This document shows, piece after piece, positions 11,513 to 21,435 of a stretch of 64,000 nt of DNA (position 1 is its first letter; each line of letters starts with the position of its first letter). The translations under genes were made by a program, and so were the position numbers. The notes under the pieces were generated by a model. That model was not told the DNA's origin and searched no databases. It worked only from the letters and a program-made list of their open reading frames with translations. This stretch comes from Impatiens glandulifera (Eukaryota > Streptophyta > Magnoliopsida > Ericales > Balsaminaceae): positions 34,779,751 to 34,843,750 of the forward strand of contig NC_061867.1 in assembly GCF_907164915.1 (NCBI RefSeq). Direction: 5' to 3'.

Positions 11513-13322
11513 ATACTCTACTCTAGTGAGTCGAAACATCTCACAAAGGACTCCTGTAGGTAGGCGAACTTCTACAGTGGCGAACTTTGTGGTTTTGAGG
11601 CAGCAACAATTAGAACGAAGCTTCGCCGGAATGATTTGAAGACAAATTTGAGGACAAAGACTGCTTTTTTCTTCGATGCTGGACTCTGAAGACACCCGAG
11701 AAATGGATGAATGATGAGGAAGACGAAGGACTTCGAAGCAACCTTTGTTGCTCCATCTTCAGATGATGAATATCTCTGGGCGGCCATAGCGCCGAGAACT
11801 GTCGAAAGTCGGAAACGGGCCAAGAGGAAGAAGACGAAGATTTCTTTTATGTTTTGTTATTTCAGTTTCATCCAGCTTTCCCAGTTCGTTCGAAAAGGCC
11901 TTCGGGCCTTTTATTTTTTAAAATAACCTAAAACTTTAATTTCGAATTAATTTATTAATTCGAAATTAAATATGCCTCTTTATTATTTTTGTTTTTTTAA
12001 TTAGACCCCCAAAGTTTCATTTCATTTAATTTTAATCTCAAACTTTAAAAATCCAAAATTAATAATTTTTAAAGTCTTATTTGTTTCCAAATTTTAACCA
12101 ACAACATTCAAATGATGATTCAAGTGTCCCAGAATTTTTAAATTTCTTCAAATTTTCCCAAAAATTCGAAAGTATTATTTTTTTCAAGATATAATTATTT
12201 TCTTAAATTTTTAAGCCCAGTTTGGAAAAAACGAAAATTTTAAGAGGCTATAACTTGAGTTTCATGAGTCCAAAAATTATGATATTAAAATTATAACTTC
12301 TTAAGAATATTTTCAATGCCCGTAAAATTTTTAGAATTTTAAAACGTCTATTTTCGTAGTATCATATCTAGAGTTCAATCATTCCGAAAATTCCAAAATC
12401 AATTACTATGAGTTTATAAAAATATTTTTGACCATCGTGTAGAATTTCAGAAATTTTGGGAATCATTATTGTAAATGACTCATTTTAATGTTTTGTATTT
12501 TGAGTTTTCTCAACTCTAAAAAATTCATAAGGGAAACATTCAGGACTTTTGATGAATTTATTTTTCTTTCTTCATTTTAAAGGAATAAATTTTTAATCTC
12601 TAATTTGAATCCTCATTCTCCTTAATCATGATCATTTTTCCTCAAGAATTGTCCCACAAGCTCTTATTTTCTTTAACCTTGTCTATGCATCATGAATAGG
12701 ATTAGTCCCTTTTGTAGAATGGTTAAGATTTTCTCACTCAAACAAAAGAGTTCTAAACTCAAAACGAAAACGTAACAATCTGTTAGAGTCTCCAAATTAT
12801 GGCCTCGGTCCTAGAATAATTCCAGCAATCTTTCTCGGCACCCTCTCTCGGTCCTATTGTACACATGGGCTAGATTTTAATTGTTGTTTTAATATTTTGT
12901 TTTGTTTTCCTTTTCTATTTTACAAACCGAATTCTGTTATTTTCTTGTAGTTGTTGTAACCGAATATTCTAGGGCAAGATATCACCTATATAAGGCTGAT
13001 CTTTCTTCCTCAAGGACCCATGAATGGAATAATGAAGATTTGAATTTCACCCCATTTGTCTATTATTATTTATTATGGACTGTTTGGTATAGACCAACAA
13101 TATTTCTCTTCTCACCCTTTGTTCTTCTATCCCCTCATCCCAAATTCTCTATTAAAAACCTACCGCTGCCCTTTGATTATAGAATTTTCACCGATCCTAG
13201 AGATCAAGAACCCATAAACACACCTTATGAAATAAGTCGTAACACAATCTTTCAAACATCAACTGACTGATTACTTAGGAGTAGAGACTGTGTGAAGACA
13301 AATATATAAGACATAGCTTTGT
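11513..13322. other. Unassigned DNA, possible old LTR remnant
   Basis: This stretch joins the right end of the hAT to the left end of the copia derivative. I recognise no protein; open stretches near 11572-11926 and 12902-13270 have no familiar motif. With the hAT removed it continues 6341-7150. With the copia derivative removed it runs into 22682, where a TTGGTGACTCT site suggests the end of an older LTR. Confidence 0.35.
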
Positions 13323-13327
13323 AGGAC

Positions 13328-14569
13328 TGTTAGGATCGGGGACGCCCTTGGAGGACCGGGGTGTTTCCGGTTTCAGGAAGGGTGGCCGCTTACAACACAC
13401 ACAACTCTTTGGTGATAGTCCGGTTAGAGACTAAAACCGTTCTCAGCACTGCACAAACTGTCACAGACTCTTGAACCGGGTTCAAGGGCGGAAATGTCTG
13501 TTTCAGGTTGAAGCAACGTTTGCGACTTTAGATGATGTTTTAGGAGGAGTCGGTTTTGTGGATGTGAGTGACCGGTTTTAGGAGTATGATTGGTTTGAGG
13601 TTAGATAATAAAAGCAACGAAAGAACACGAGACAAAAGATTTGTTTATGGATGTTCGGAGCAAACCCTCCTACGTCACCCCTTCTTCTCAGGTTGTGAGA
13701 AGGATTTCCACTAACTCTTAGAGTTACAACAATACTGCCGGTCGAGCCCAACTTTGCTACTCGCCGGTTACACCAAACTCACTCTTTGATGTAATACAAC
13801 AACTCAACACAACAACACACAAAGAGCTTCCAGTTTTAAACACACCGGTTTTACAGTATAGGACTTTATCTCTCTAGAACTTAATGCTTTTCGTAATTCG
13901 TAATCTACAACTTTCAGAACTGATGATGCTCACAACTGCATTAAATGAAGACGTTTGATCTTCCTTTTATAGCTGAAAGTATCCAACGGTTACTTTCTCC
14001 TCTCTCCTGCGGATTGGTCGATCATTATCACGCATGATGCAGAAAGGTTGCTTGCACGCTTCATTTTCCTTAACACTTAGCAGTCATGCAGGCAGCTCTG
14101 AGCAGAAGATGACGTAGCCGGTTTTCAGATTTGGACACGTGTTGGGCATGCACCTCCGGTTGTCAACTTCGGATCAATAAAGCATCATTGCTTTCCTCGC
14201 ATGCTTCTGATCGGATCCGATCTTCTTTTATTCTTTCAAGACACGTTTCTTTCGTCATGGTACGTCGCTCTTGTAGTTTCAATCTTCTGACTTTTGTTCT
14301 GAACCTTCCGGTTTTTGTGTCTTGTGCAGTATAATCCGGTTGGAATGAAAGTTTTTGTCTTGGCTAACCGGTCGCTTGAGAAAGTGAAAACCGGTTCCTC
14401 TAATCTTTAACTTGATCACTTGAAACTGGTTTCTTTGAAGTATAGTAGCAACCGGTTTTGATACGCCAACCGGTTCATACGGTTTTGATCTGTACCTGCA
14501 CATGAAGGTTAACACCTGTTTAGTTCGTCTGGCCGGTTTCAAAAATTAATTTACTTAATTTTTCTATCA
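13328..14569 (-). repeat. 3' LTR of the copia derivative
   Basis: Starts TGTTAGGATC on the plus strand and ends TTCTATCA, with terminal TG...CA. It matches 21436-22676 with about 30 scattered differences. The adjacent sequence on the right, read on the minus strand, is AAAAAGGGAGAAAT, a polypurine tract, which identifies this as the 3' LTR of a minus-strand element. Confidence 0.92.
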
Positions 14570-14834
14570 ATTTCTCCCTTTTTGATTATTTAGAATAAAT
14601 ATTCAAAAATTGTAATGTGTGGCCGGTTTAAAATTAATCTACTTAATTTTTCTATCAATTTCTCCCTTTTTGATTATTTAGAATAAATATTCAAAACATG
14701 TAATATATGACTGGTTTTAATAAGTTAGCTTACTAGCCCGTTAGAAAAATTAACTTACTTAATTTTTCTATCAATTTCTCCCTTTTTGATTATTTAGAAT
14801 AAATATTCAAAACATGTAATATATGGCCGGTTTT
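14541..14834 (-). repeat. Polypurine tract and LTR edge present three times
   Basis: The stretch TAATTTTTCTATCA|ATTTCTCCCTTTTTG and its follow-on, TTATTTAGAATAAATATTC, occurs at 14541-14628, again at 14629-14743 and again at 14744-14834. On the minus strand each copy reads as a polypurine tract followed by the first bases of the LTR. Only the leftmost copy leads into a complete LTR. The duplications arose either by slippage or by repeated priming at this boundary. Confidence 0.8.
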
Positions 14835-14981
14835 GAAAAACATGTGTTCGATTGTTTTTGAAGAAGATGTTTCAAAAGCATGAGTTTGATTGTCTTAGAA
14901 GAAAATGTTTCAAAAACATGAGTTTGATTGTCTTAGAAGAAAATGTTTCAAAAACATGAGTTTGATTGTTTTAGAAGATAT
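14830..14981. repeat. 38-bp tandem repeat, about four copies
   Basis: The unit TGTTTCAAAAxCATGAGTTT...GATTGTCTTAGAAGAAAA recurs at 14868, 14906 and 14944, with a more diverged copy before 14868. It lies between the end of gene C and the triplicated polypurine tract and overlaps the tail of that gene's reading frame. Confidence 0.85.
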
Positions 14982-17927
14982 GTGAGAACCTATCAGAAAA
15001 AGCAAAGTAACCAAGTTCTGAAACATAGTAAGGCATAATTGTTTGAAGTAAATAAAGGAAGAGATTAAGGGCTTGGATGGTCCCCCCTTGTGAAGCTCCT
15101 TTTCCTTTTCCTTCTCCAACTGTCTTCTCTCTTCTTCTTTTCTTGCTTTCCACTCTCTATCACGTCTTTCGGCATCAATCAGCACTCCGGCCCATACACT
15201 TGAGTGACCGGTGCCCTTATTCTTGAACCCAAAGTTGGCACAAACTGGTTTTGGTGGTGGAGGCGGTGGAGTATTAGAGGGTCTGAAGCTTGGAGTTGCG
15301 GTTGATCCTTCGGTTGTCCTTCTCTTTCGTTGATTAAGTTCCTCCGGGTCTTCTTCTTCTTTTTCATCAAGCGGTTGCGCATTTATCACGACCGGTAAAG
15401 CTATTTTCTGTTCTGCCCGCTTCATTACGTTCTTAACGGCGCTTTGCTTCTTCTTGTTCCTTGTATCCATTGAGTGGGACGATTGAACTGGTTGGAGTTT
15501 CTGGATGTTGGCCTGTTCTTCCTTGTTTCATTGTTGGGCAAGCGCGTAGTCTTTGTCTTCGATCTCCTTCTGTAACCGTTCCCTTTCTATCTCTTCCTCT
15601 TGCAATTTCTTTACGGTTTCAGCATCCGTTTCGATTTGCGTTTGAGTTGTGCTGACTTGAACCTTGGACATTTCCCCGATTTGAATGGCCATTGCTTGCA
15701 GCATGTCCAATAATGGAGCGGTTGCGGTTTGGACGGACTCGGCGATCAAGGCTTTTACTGTTGTCTGCATGGCCGTGTCCATCATGATCTTTAGAGAGTT
15801 TGACAGTTTATCTTCAGCCGCTGTAATTCTTTCGTCGGTTACGGTTTTAAAATTTCCAAGGCATGAGTCAACTGTTTCAGCCACCGCTTGCTTAATCTGA
15901 TCAATTTTTGGAGCTTTGACCGGTTGAGAGGATTCTTGTTCCAGGTTTTTAGTGGTTCCGGATGTCTCTCCGCCTGTATAGAATGGCTCACTTTGATATA
16001 AGTCGGGATTGTGGAGTTGGCGTTGGCAAACTTTCCTCCACTGCATGTCAAAACGATCAAGATTTTGAACAAGCTGTTCTCGCACCGCAATAAACCGTTC
16101 GGCCATCCTCATTTCAATCGGAGATAGCGACTTTCCTTGAGTTTCTTGAAAGGCATTCTCCACTGCCTGCAACCGAGCGTTTTCAAGGATTACTGCAGCT
16201 TTGCTAAAAGCATGTTGAATGAGGTTGGTGTTAGCTAACTGAAGTACCCTCTCTTCCAGCTTGATTAGCCTGTCCCACTGTCTGTTACCACTTAAACCTG
16301 GAACCATGTCGGATAACTTGGTTTCGCATCTGAGCTTCACCCACAAGATGTATGGAGTTAACGCATCACTCGCACCTTTGTTCATGTCTTGAATAAGTTC
16401 CTCGAAGATCTCATTTTCTTGCTCTGCGGTGTATGAAACCTCGTCTCCGGTTATGGCTTCTTGTTGAGGATCGGTTTGCAGCGTGCCCGTTCCGGTTACC
16501 GTTGTGTCTTCTATGAGAATCCCTTTGCCTTTGTTTACTTGAGTGGAACCTTCAAGTGTTGTGGCTGGTTAGATTTCTGAGGCTGTCTTCCCTCCTGCGG
16601 AACCGGAAGGTTCCTGTTCTTCAAAATTTCCCTCCTGAGCCGGAGGTATGATTTCTGTTGTATTGGCCGCCCCTTCGACCAGTTGAACTTCTGTCTGATC
16701 AGGTATCTCAGCCTGATCAACTGGCCTGCGACGACTTGACACATCGTCCTCTTCAGTTTCCCTTGCAATGTCTTGGATAACATCCTCAATTGCTTTGGAG
16801 GTGTTTAAGCCTACGTCGACTAGTACCTCTTCAATTCGCTTACTTGGTGACTTGGAGGTTTCAGAGTGAATGCTTACCTCTGCTCCCTCCTTGGAAACTG
16901 ACTTGTTTACTTGGCTCCCCGAAGATTTGGTTTGCCTTGGAGAATGAGATGGAACGGGAACGGGGATAACTGTGTTGATGGGGATGGGTTGAAGAACATC
17001 TGCGGTTCTTTTCGGTGGATTGTCCGAGGAAAGCGTTTTCTCGGAGTCCGCCGGTTTCTTTGAACATTTCTTCGCTGCTACCTTCTTCCTCCTCTTTGGT
17101 TCTGGTGGGGCTTCGGCTTCCACATCTTTTCTTGCCGGTTTCTTCTGTCTGGTTTCTTCTTCAGCCGGAACCGAGGAACTGGCTCCCTTGGACGACTTTG
17201 TCCTTGAGGATTTGGGTTTGAACGTTTTCTCCGGTTTTTCGATCATGGACTTGGAGTCAATAATGGTGGAGATCGGAAGCGGTTTGCCTTCACCTAGTTC
17301 CACATTGAGGAACTCAAGGATTTTAACGATTTGCATAGTAAAGGCCTGCACCCGGCCATCTTTCTTTATCACCATCTGACAGAATTCTTCATAAATAATG
17401 TATCCCCAGTCCACCTTGTCACAGCGGACAATAGCCAACAGCATTCTGAGTTTCAGTTTCGTTAGGTTGTCGAAATTACCTCCCCTTCCTTGGATTGACC
17501 GGGCGATGACAGTCACCAACCATCTATATTCCGGTTTTAGCTTACTTCTCCGGCTGTTGTGGATGACCAGATCCTGACCTGAGAGAGATACCACCAACCG
17601 GGCAGCATTTGATTCTGCATCGGTTAAGTCAATCTTTAGGTCTGAACCTGTGTTGGGCAGTCCGAGAGCTTCAGAAAAAAGCTCTTCGGTGATGAGAATG
17701 GCCTTCCCGTTGACAGTCGCCGAGACCTTCCTCTTCGACAGTGTCGCCGTCGCCAAGAACTCCGTCACCGCCGCCGGATAGATGATGAACGGGCCAGACA
17801 GAAACTTTTCCAGCCCAGAATCCCTCAGAAGTTGAAGAACAGCCTTGTTCTTGTCTTCGGCATGTTCATCAATATCTGTGAAATCCACTTGTAACATCCA
17901 TTGGAATGGAGCTTTGGTTAGATCCAT
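14910..17927 (-). pseudogene. Accessory gene C of the copia derivative (two in-frame stops)
   Basis: One reading frame of about 1006 codons runs from the ATG at 17927 to 14910, broken only by a TAA at 16571-16569 and a TGA at 15530-15528. The first 200 residues carry the domain shared by A, B and C: FLSGPFIIYPAAVTEFLATA, an ITEELFSEALGLP block, LKPEYRWLVTVIARSI and VDWGYIIYEEF. Then come lysine/serine-rich and acidic linkers, a helical stretch rich in Q, E and L (about 15528-15900), a proline run (PPPPPPKP) and a K/E/R-rich tail. The last 20 or so codons run into the 38-bp repeats and are probably not original. Its ATG is preceded by a TATA box. The protein's role is unknown; it matches gene C at 55122-57794 in order and layout. 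I chose 17927 rather than the upstream ATG at 18059 because 18059 overlaps the TATA box. Confidence 0.8.
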
Positions 17928-18048
17928 GATGATTTTGTGAAGAAGATATGAAGATCGATGAAGATTGGAGAGATGAACGTTTTGAAGATTTAAAGATTTG
18001 AAGATTTGTAGAGAGAGAAAGCACAAGTGTTGAATAGGGTGATATGAA

Positions 18049-18056
18049 CTTATATA
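18049..18056 (-). promoter_or_regulatory. TATA box of gene C (left element)
   Basis: The minus strand reads TATATAAG, 122 nt before the ATG at 17927, followed by a CT-rich leader with CTTTCTCTCTCT. Matching boxes precede all six accessory genes in the window. Confidence 0.65.
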
Positions 18057-18102
18057 CATGGCGGTTCTAAGCGGTTTGAAGATGAACCGTCAATTTGATA
18101 CT

Positions 18103-18113
18103 TTTGGCGCCAA
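18103..18113. promoter_or_regulatory. E2F-like palindrome upstream of gene C (left element)
   Basis: TTTGGCGCCAA fits the plant E2F/DP consensus WTTSSCSS on both strands. It lies about 180 nt upstream of the gene C ATG and next to a CCCTCC motif. A similar TTTGGCGC site precedes gene C of the right element. Confidence 0.4.
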
Positions 18114-18434
18114 CTTTCCCTCCAAAAGTTACTGCCGTAACTTTCGGCGGTAAAAGCGGAAATTCAATGGGCGGTAAACTTGGGGGGAGGTAAAACCGTG
18201 GGCGGTTAATATTTTCAAATTTTCACTTTTGCTCGAAGTTCCGGTTTCACTTGAAGTCTTGTTAACCGAAAGTTTTTAAGTTAACGTTAAGTTTTCGAAA
18301 ACCGGAAGAAAGGATATGAATAAGAACTGGAGACTTTGGAAATTAACTGTTTCATTAATAAATTGAACATTAGGCGGTTCTGGTCGTACAGCAAAATGAC
18401 CAGAAACCGGAAAGGAAAAAGAAAAGTAAGAAAA

Positions 18435-19196
18435 TTAGTCTTCTGTGAACCATCCTCCTTCCATCCTCCTTTCATACCACTTTTCAATGGTGTTTTGAGG
18501 AAACCGTTCCTCAATTCTTGACACCCACCTATGAATCATGATTATGGTGATGGTGTTGGATGGTCCAACCGGAACACCGGTTCCAAGGTTGCGACGCTTG
18601 GACATCAGAAACCGGGTGATTTGAGGAGCGTAACTGATCCTTCCTCTTGCAGCGGTCATGAGCTGCTTCAGTTTGTTGTAGAGGTAGGATGCCCAGTTAA
18701 TGGCGGAGTTGCGAATGATGGCTATCATAATGTCGAATGCTTCCCGGCTGTAGTTCTGGTTAGGCATCCGGCCTATGATAGACCTTTGGACCAAATCATG
18801 AAAGAGTTGGTAGTGAAGAGCGAGATTTTCTTTCTTCCCAAAGTCCTTGATAGGAGTGTAGGAAGAAGAAAAGATCTTGAAAAAGGTTTCCTTAGCCGGT
18901 AAGAACGGCGTTGAAAAATCAGAAAAACCTTCGGTCGGAAGGTGAAAGAAGGTGGCGAATTCCTCCTCGGTAAACTGGAAGAATTTGCCGTTGACGATGG
19001 TGCGGATGCTGTCATCATCTAAAATGTGACCATTGTTGAAGAATTCACACACCTCCTCTACGAGGATGGTGTCTGAACCCTTAAGAAAGCCTTGCAGCCC
19101 AGAATCTATGATATGCTGAAAAATGCAATCATAATAAGCGTTATCCTTGATATCTTCAAAGTCGATAATGAGAGTGTTTCTTAGTTCGGCAGACAT
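18435..19196 (-). CDS. Accessory gene B, intact, unknown function
   Basis: A complete 253-codon frame starts MSAELRNTLIIDFEDI. It carries the shared accessory domain: SGLQGFLKGSDTILVEEVCE, then EFFNN, FTEEEFATFFHLPTEGFSDF, LALHYQLFHDLVQRSI, a NYSREAFDIMIAIIRNSAINW block, and ends MEGGWFTED. No membrane segment, signal peptide or catalytic motif is evident. The start is set by the first ATG after a TATA box at 19292-19300 and a CT-rich leader. It lies between genes A and C in the same orientation with its own leader. It resembles gene B of the right element but is longer, keeping about 85 C-terminal residues missing there. What I recall of similar plant entries is only 'putative plant transposon protein'; I assign no function. 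Confidence 0.75.
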   Translation of the reverse strand: MSAELRNTLIIDFEDIKDNAYYDCIFQHIIDSGLQGFLKGSDTILVEEVCEFFNNGHILDDDSIRTIVNGKFFQFTEEEFATFFHLPTEGFSDFSTPFLPAKETFFKIFSSSYTPIKDFGKKENLALHYQLFHDLVQRSIIGRMPNQNYSREAFDIMIAIIRNSAINWASYLYNKLKQLMTAARGRISYAPQITRFLMSKRRNLGTGVPVGPSNTITIIMIHRWVSRIEERFPQNTIEKWYERRMEGGWFTED

Positions 19197-19291
19197 GATG
19201 ATGGAGGTTTGAGAGAGGATTTTTCTTAGCTTTCAAATTTTAGAGAGAATGAGTGCTTGGAGGCGTGTTTTGAAAATGAAAGATTGATCCT

Positions 19292-19300
19292 CCTTTTATA
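19292..19300 (-). promoter_or_regulatory. TATA box of gene B (left element)
   Basis: The minus strand reads TATAAAAGG about 96 nt before the ATG at 19196. The leader contains CATTCTCTCT and CCTCTCTC, pyrimidine patches common at plant transcription starts. Confidence 0.7.
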
Positions 19301-19614
19301 GCTTGGAATGGATGAGAGCATTTAATGAGGGGATTTGAAAAATCTAGCCGTTTATGTCTAGTCATTAATGTCTTTGTAATTTTCCAAGAGAATAAAGGCA
19401 TGTCTTGTCTAGTCAAGTCAGGCATGCTTTTTGATAATGAGAATTTGTGTTTCCAAGAGTGATATGATTTATTTTGATATAGCACATTGAATATTTTAGA
19501 TTTTGACTTGAAAAAGGAAGGAAATCTGATTCATTAATTGAAATACACAAACCGGTAGTACAGCAAAATTACCGGTTTTGTGAAAAGAGATAAAAGGAGA
19601 GAAGAGGGAACAGG

Positions 19615-20376
19615 TTAGACATTTGATGACTCAGCCGCTTGAACGTTTGATGCCTCAGCCGCTTGATTTCTTCTGGCTTTGACAGCTTCCCACCGGTCGA
19701 TCATCTCTTGTACTCTTTCCTTGGTGAGCACATGCCTTGGATGAAGAGTGACGAAGGGTCCGGAGTGGATGTCCAGACTTGCACAGAAACCGCTCAGCTG
19801 AGGAGCGTAGCCGGTTTTGTTGGAAAGGAGCATCTTTTTCAGATTACTGAAGATGATCCAGGACCAGTTAACCGGTGTCCCAACCGTTACAGCGATCATC
19901 ATCTCGAAGAGCCTTTGAGTGTAATAGTAACTTTTCTCTCTGCACAAGACAGATTTTCCCAGAATCTCGCAGAGAAGCTGGTACTTATGAGAAAGTTGAC
20001 TTTTGGCACCCCAGGGTTTAACCGGGATATCTGATCCTGAGAACTGGCGACACATTTCTTCCATTGTCACCGGTGAGTATGTTAGGTCGGTTACCCCTTC
20101 ATTGGGCAGACCGCAGTATACAGAGAAATCCGTCTCGCTGAATAGAAATTTTTTACCGTAAACTTGTGCAACGATGATATCTCGGTGCACTTCCTTTCCG
20201 GTTTGAAAGAGTTCTTCGACTACGAGGTAGTCAAGGATGAATCTGTTCTCAAGGAAACTTCTTAGCCCGCTCATTTCTATGGCTAAGAACATTTCCTTGA
20301 CTTCATGATCTTCATATTGGTAGATTGAATCAAAATTTGCCAATAGGATTTTCTTTGCTAAGGAGTTGGTGTTCAT
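19615..20376 (-). CDS. Accessory gene A, intact, unknown function
   Basis: A complete 253-codon frame begins MNTNSLAKKILLANFDSIYQ. The shared domain is clear: SGLRSFLENRFILDYLVVEE, then VYGKKFLFSETDFSVYCGLP with NEGVTDL, LSHKYQLLCEILGKSVL, and a YYYTQRLFEMMIAVTVGTPV NWSWIIF block. The end is A/E/S-rich with an imperfect QAAEASNV repeat. The ATG follows a TATA box by 82 nt. It is first in the cassette, about 0.7 kb after the RNase H stop, and points the same way. It is a clear counterpart of gene A at 58972-59727 in position, length and motifs, although the proteins have diverged considerably. No catalytic motif is seen. Confidence 0.75.
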   Translation of the reverse strand: MNTNSLAKKILLANFDSIYQYEDHEVKEMFLAIEMSGLRSFLENRFILDYLVVEELFQTGKEVHRDIIVAQVYGKKFLFSETDFSVYCGLPNEGVTDLTYSPVTMEEMCRQFSGSDIPVKPWGAKSQLSHKYQLLCEILGKSVLCREKSYYYTQRLFEMMIAVTVGTPVNWSWIIFSNLKKMLLSNKTGYAPQLSGFCASLDIHSGPFVTLHPRHVLTKERVQEMIDRWEAVKARRNQAAEASNVQAAESSNV

Positions 20377-20457
20377 GTTTTTGAGAGAGAGGATTTATCT
20401 CAAGAACGATATTTGTGAATAGTGATCTTGTGAAGTTTTGTGAAGGATTGTGGTTGG

Positions 20458-20465
20458 ATTATATA
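20458..20465 (-). promoter_or_regulatory. TATA box of gene A (left element)
   Basis: The minus strand reads TATATAAT, 82 nt upstream of the ATG at 20376, with a leader ending in CCTCTCTCTC just before the start codon. Confidence 0.65.
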
Positions 20466-21077
20466 GCCCGGGGTTCGGCTGGTATTAATGAGGTTTTAAG
20501 CATGCTTGATGATGTCATCAGCTACTTAATAGACTTAACTTGTTGAAGTAACTATAGTTTATTTCCATGGTAAATCTAATTATTACCAAGATAACAATGA
20601 TGAATAATATCTATTGACAAGATGTGAGTCTCCCTCTCTTGATGATGGACACATGTCGTCATCTCGATTGTGGTAGACTTGTTTTTATTAATTACAGGCT
20701 TCATTTTTCAAAATATGCATGAAAACTCAGTCAGTCATCCCAGGTTAACCGGAAAAGTTCATTCCATCAGACCAGAATGCATTTGTACTAAGCGGTTTTC
20801 CATGACCGGTTTTAGTAGGATATTTCTGTTTGTGAAGAAAAGTTGATTAATGTCAACAGTTGTTCAACTTTGAATTTGTCTTATCCACTTCAGCCCGGTT
20901 ATTTCAACCGTATAGTAAACATACATTTGATTCAAAATTCTGAAGTGATCGGGTATAACCGGAGACTTCCTCCCGGTTAGCATATTTGATTTATTAATGG
21001 CCTATTTGAATATGGTTTGAGAAGCTTTAGCTTCTCCCTGAACACATATCTCGGTTTCTTACATGCATACATGATGA

Positions 21078-21435
21078 TTATATCAATTGATTAAGATTAG
21101 TAAGACCCAAGATATTTCGAAAGTGAGAGAACTTAGCTTCCTGTAGCGGTTTTGTAAATATATCCGCTACTTGTTGCTCGGTTGAAACATATTCCAGTCG
21201 GATGTGTTTCTCCTGAACATGCTCCCGGATGACATGGTGTCGGATGTCGATATGCTTTGTTCTTGAGTGCAACACCGGATTGTATGTAATCGCTATGGCG
21301 TTGGTGTTGTCACAAAAGATTGGAGACTCCTTGGCTTCTATTCCGAAATCCCTCAGTTGCTGTTGGATCCAGAGGAGTTGTGCACAGCAGCTTCCAGCCG
21401 CTATGTACTCTGCCTCTGCGATTGATGTTGTCACT
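21078..21435 (-). pseudogene. Truncated Ty1/copia RNase H C-terminal part
   Basis: The last 118 codons of a copia polyprotein remain: [52 protein letters not shown] and [14 protein letters not shown]. These are the RNase H C-terminal motifs of SIRE/Maximus-like copia elements and match the end of the pol frame at 60244. The reading begins at the last base before the 5' LTR, so the first RNase H aspartate region and all upstream pol are missing. There is no start codon or primer-binding site between LTR and this segment. Confidence 0.88.

Noticed and set aside
16861..17379. Open frames on both strands within 16861-17379
   Set aside because: Shadows of gene C of the left element in other frames; serine/lysine-rich coding sequence leaves few stops.
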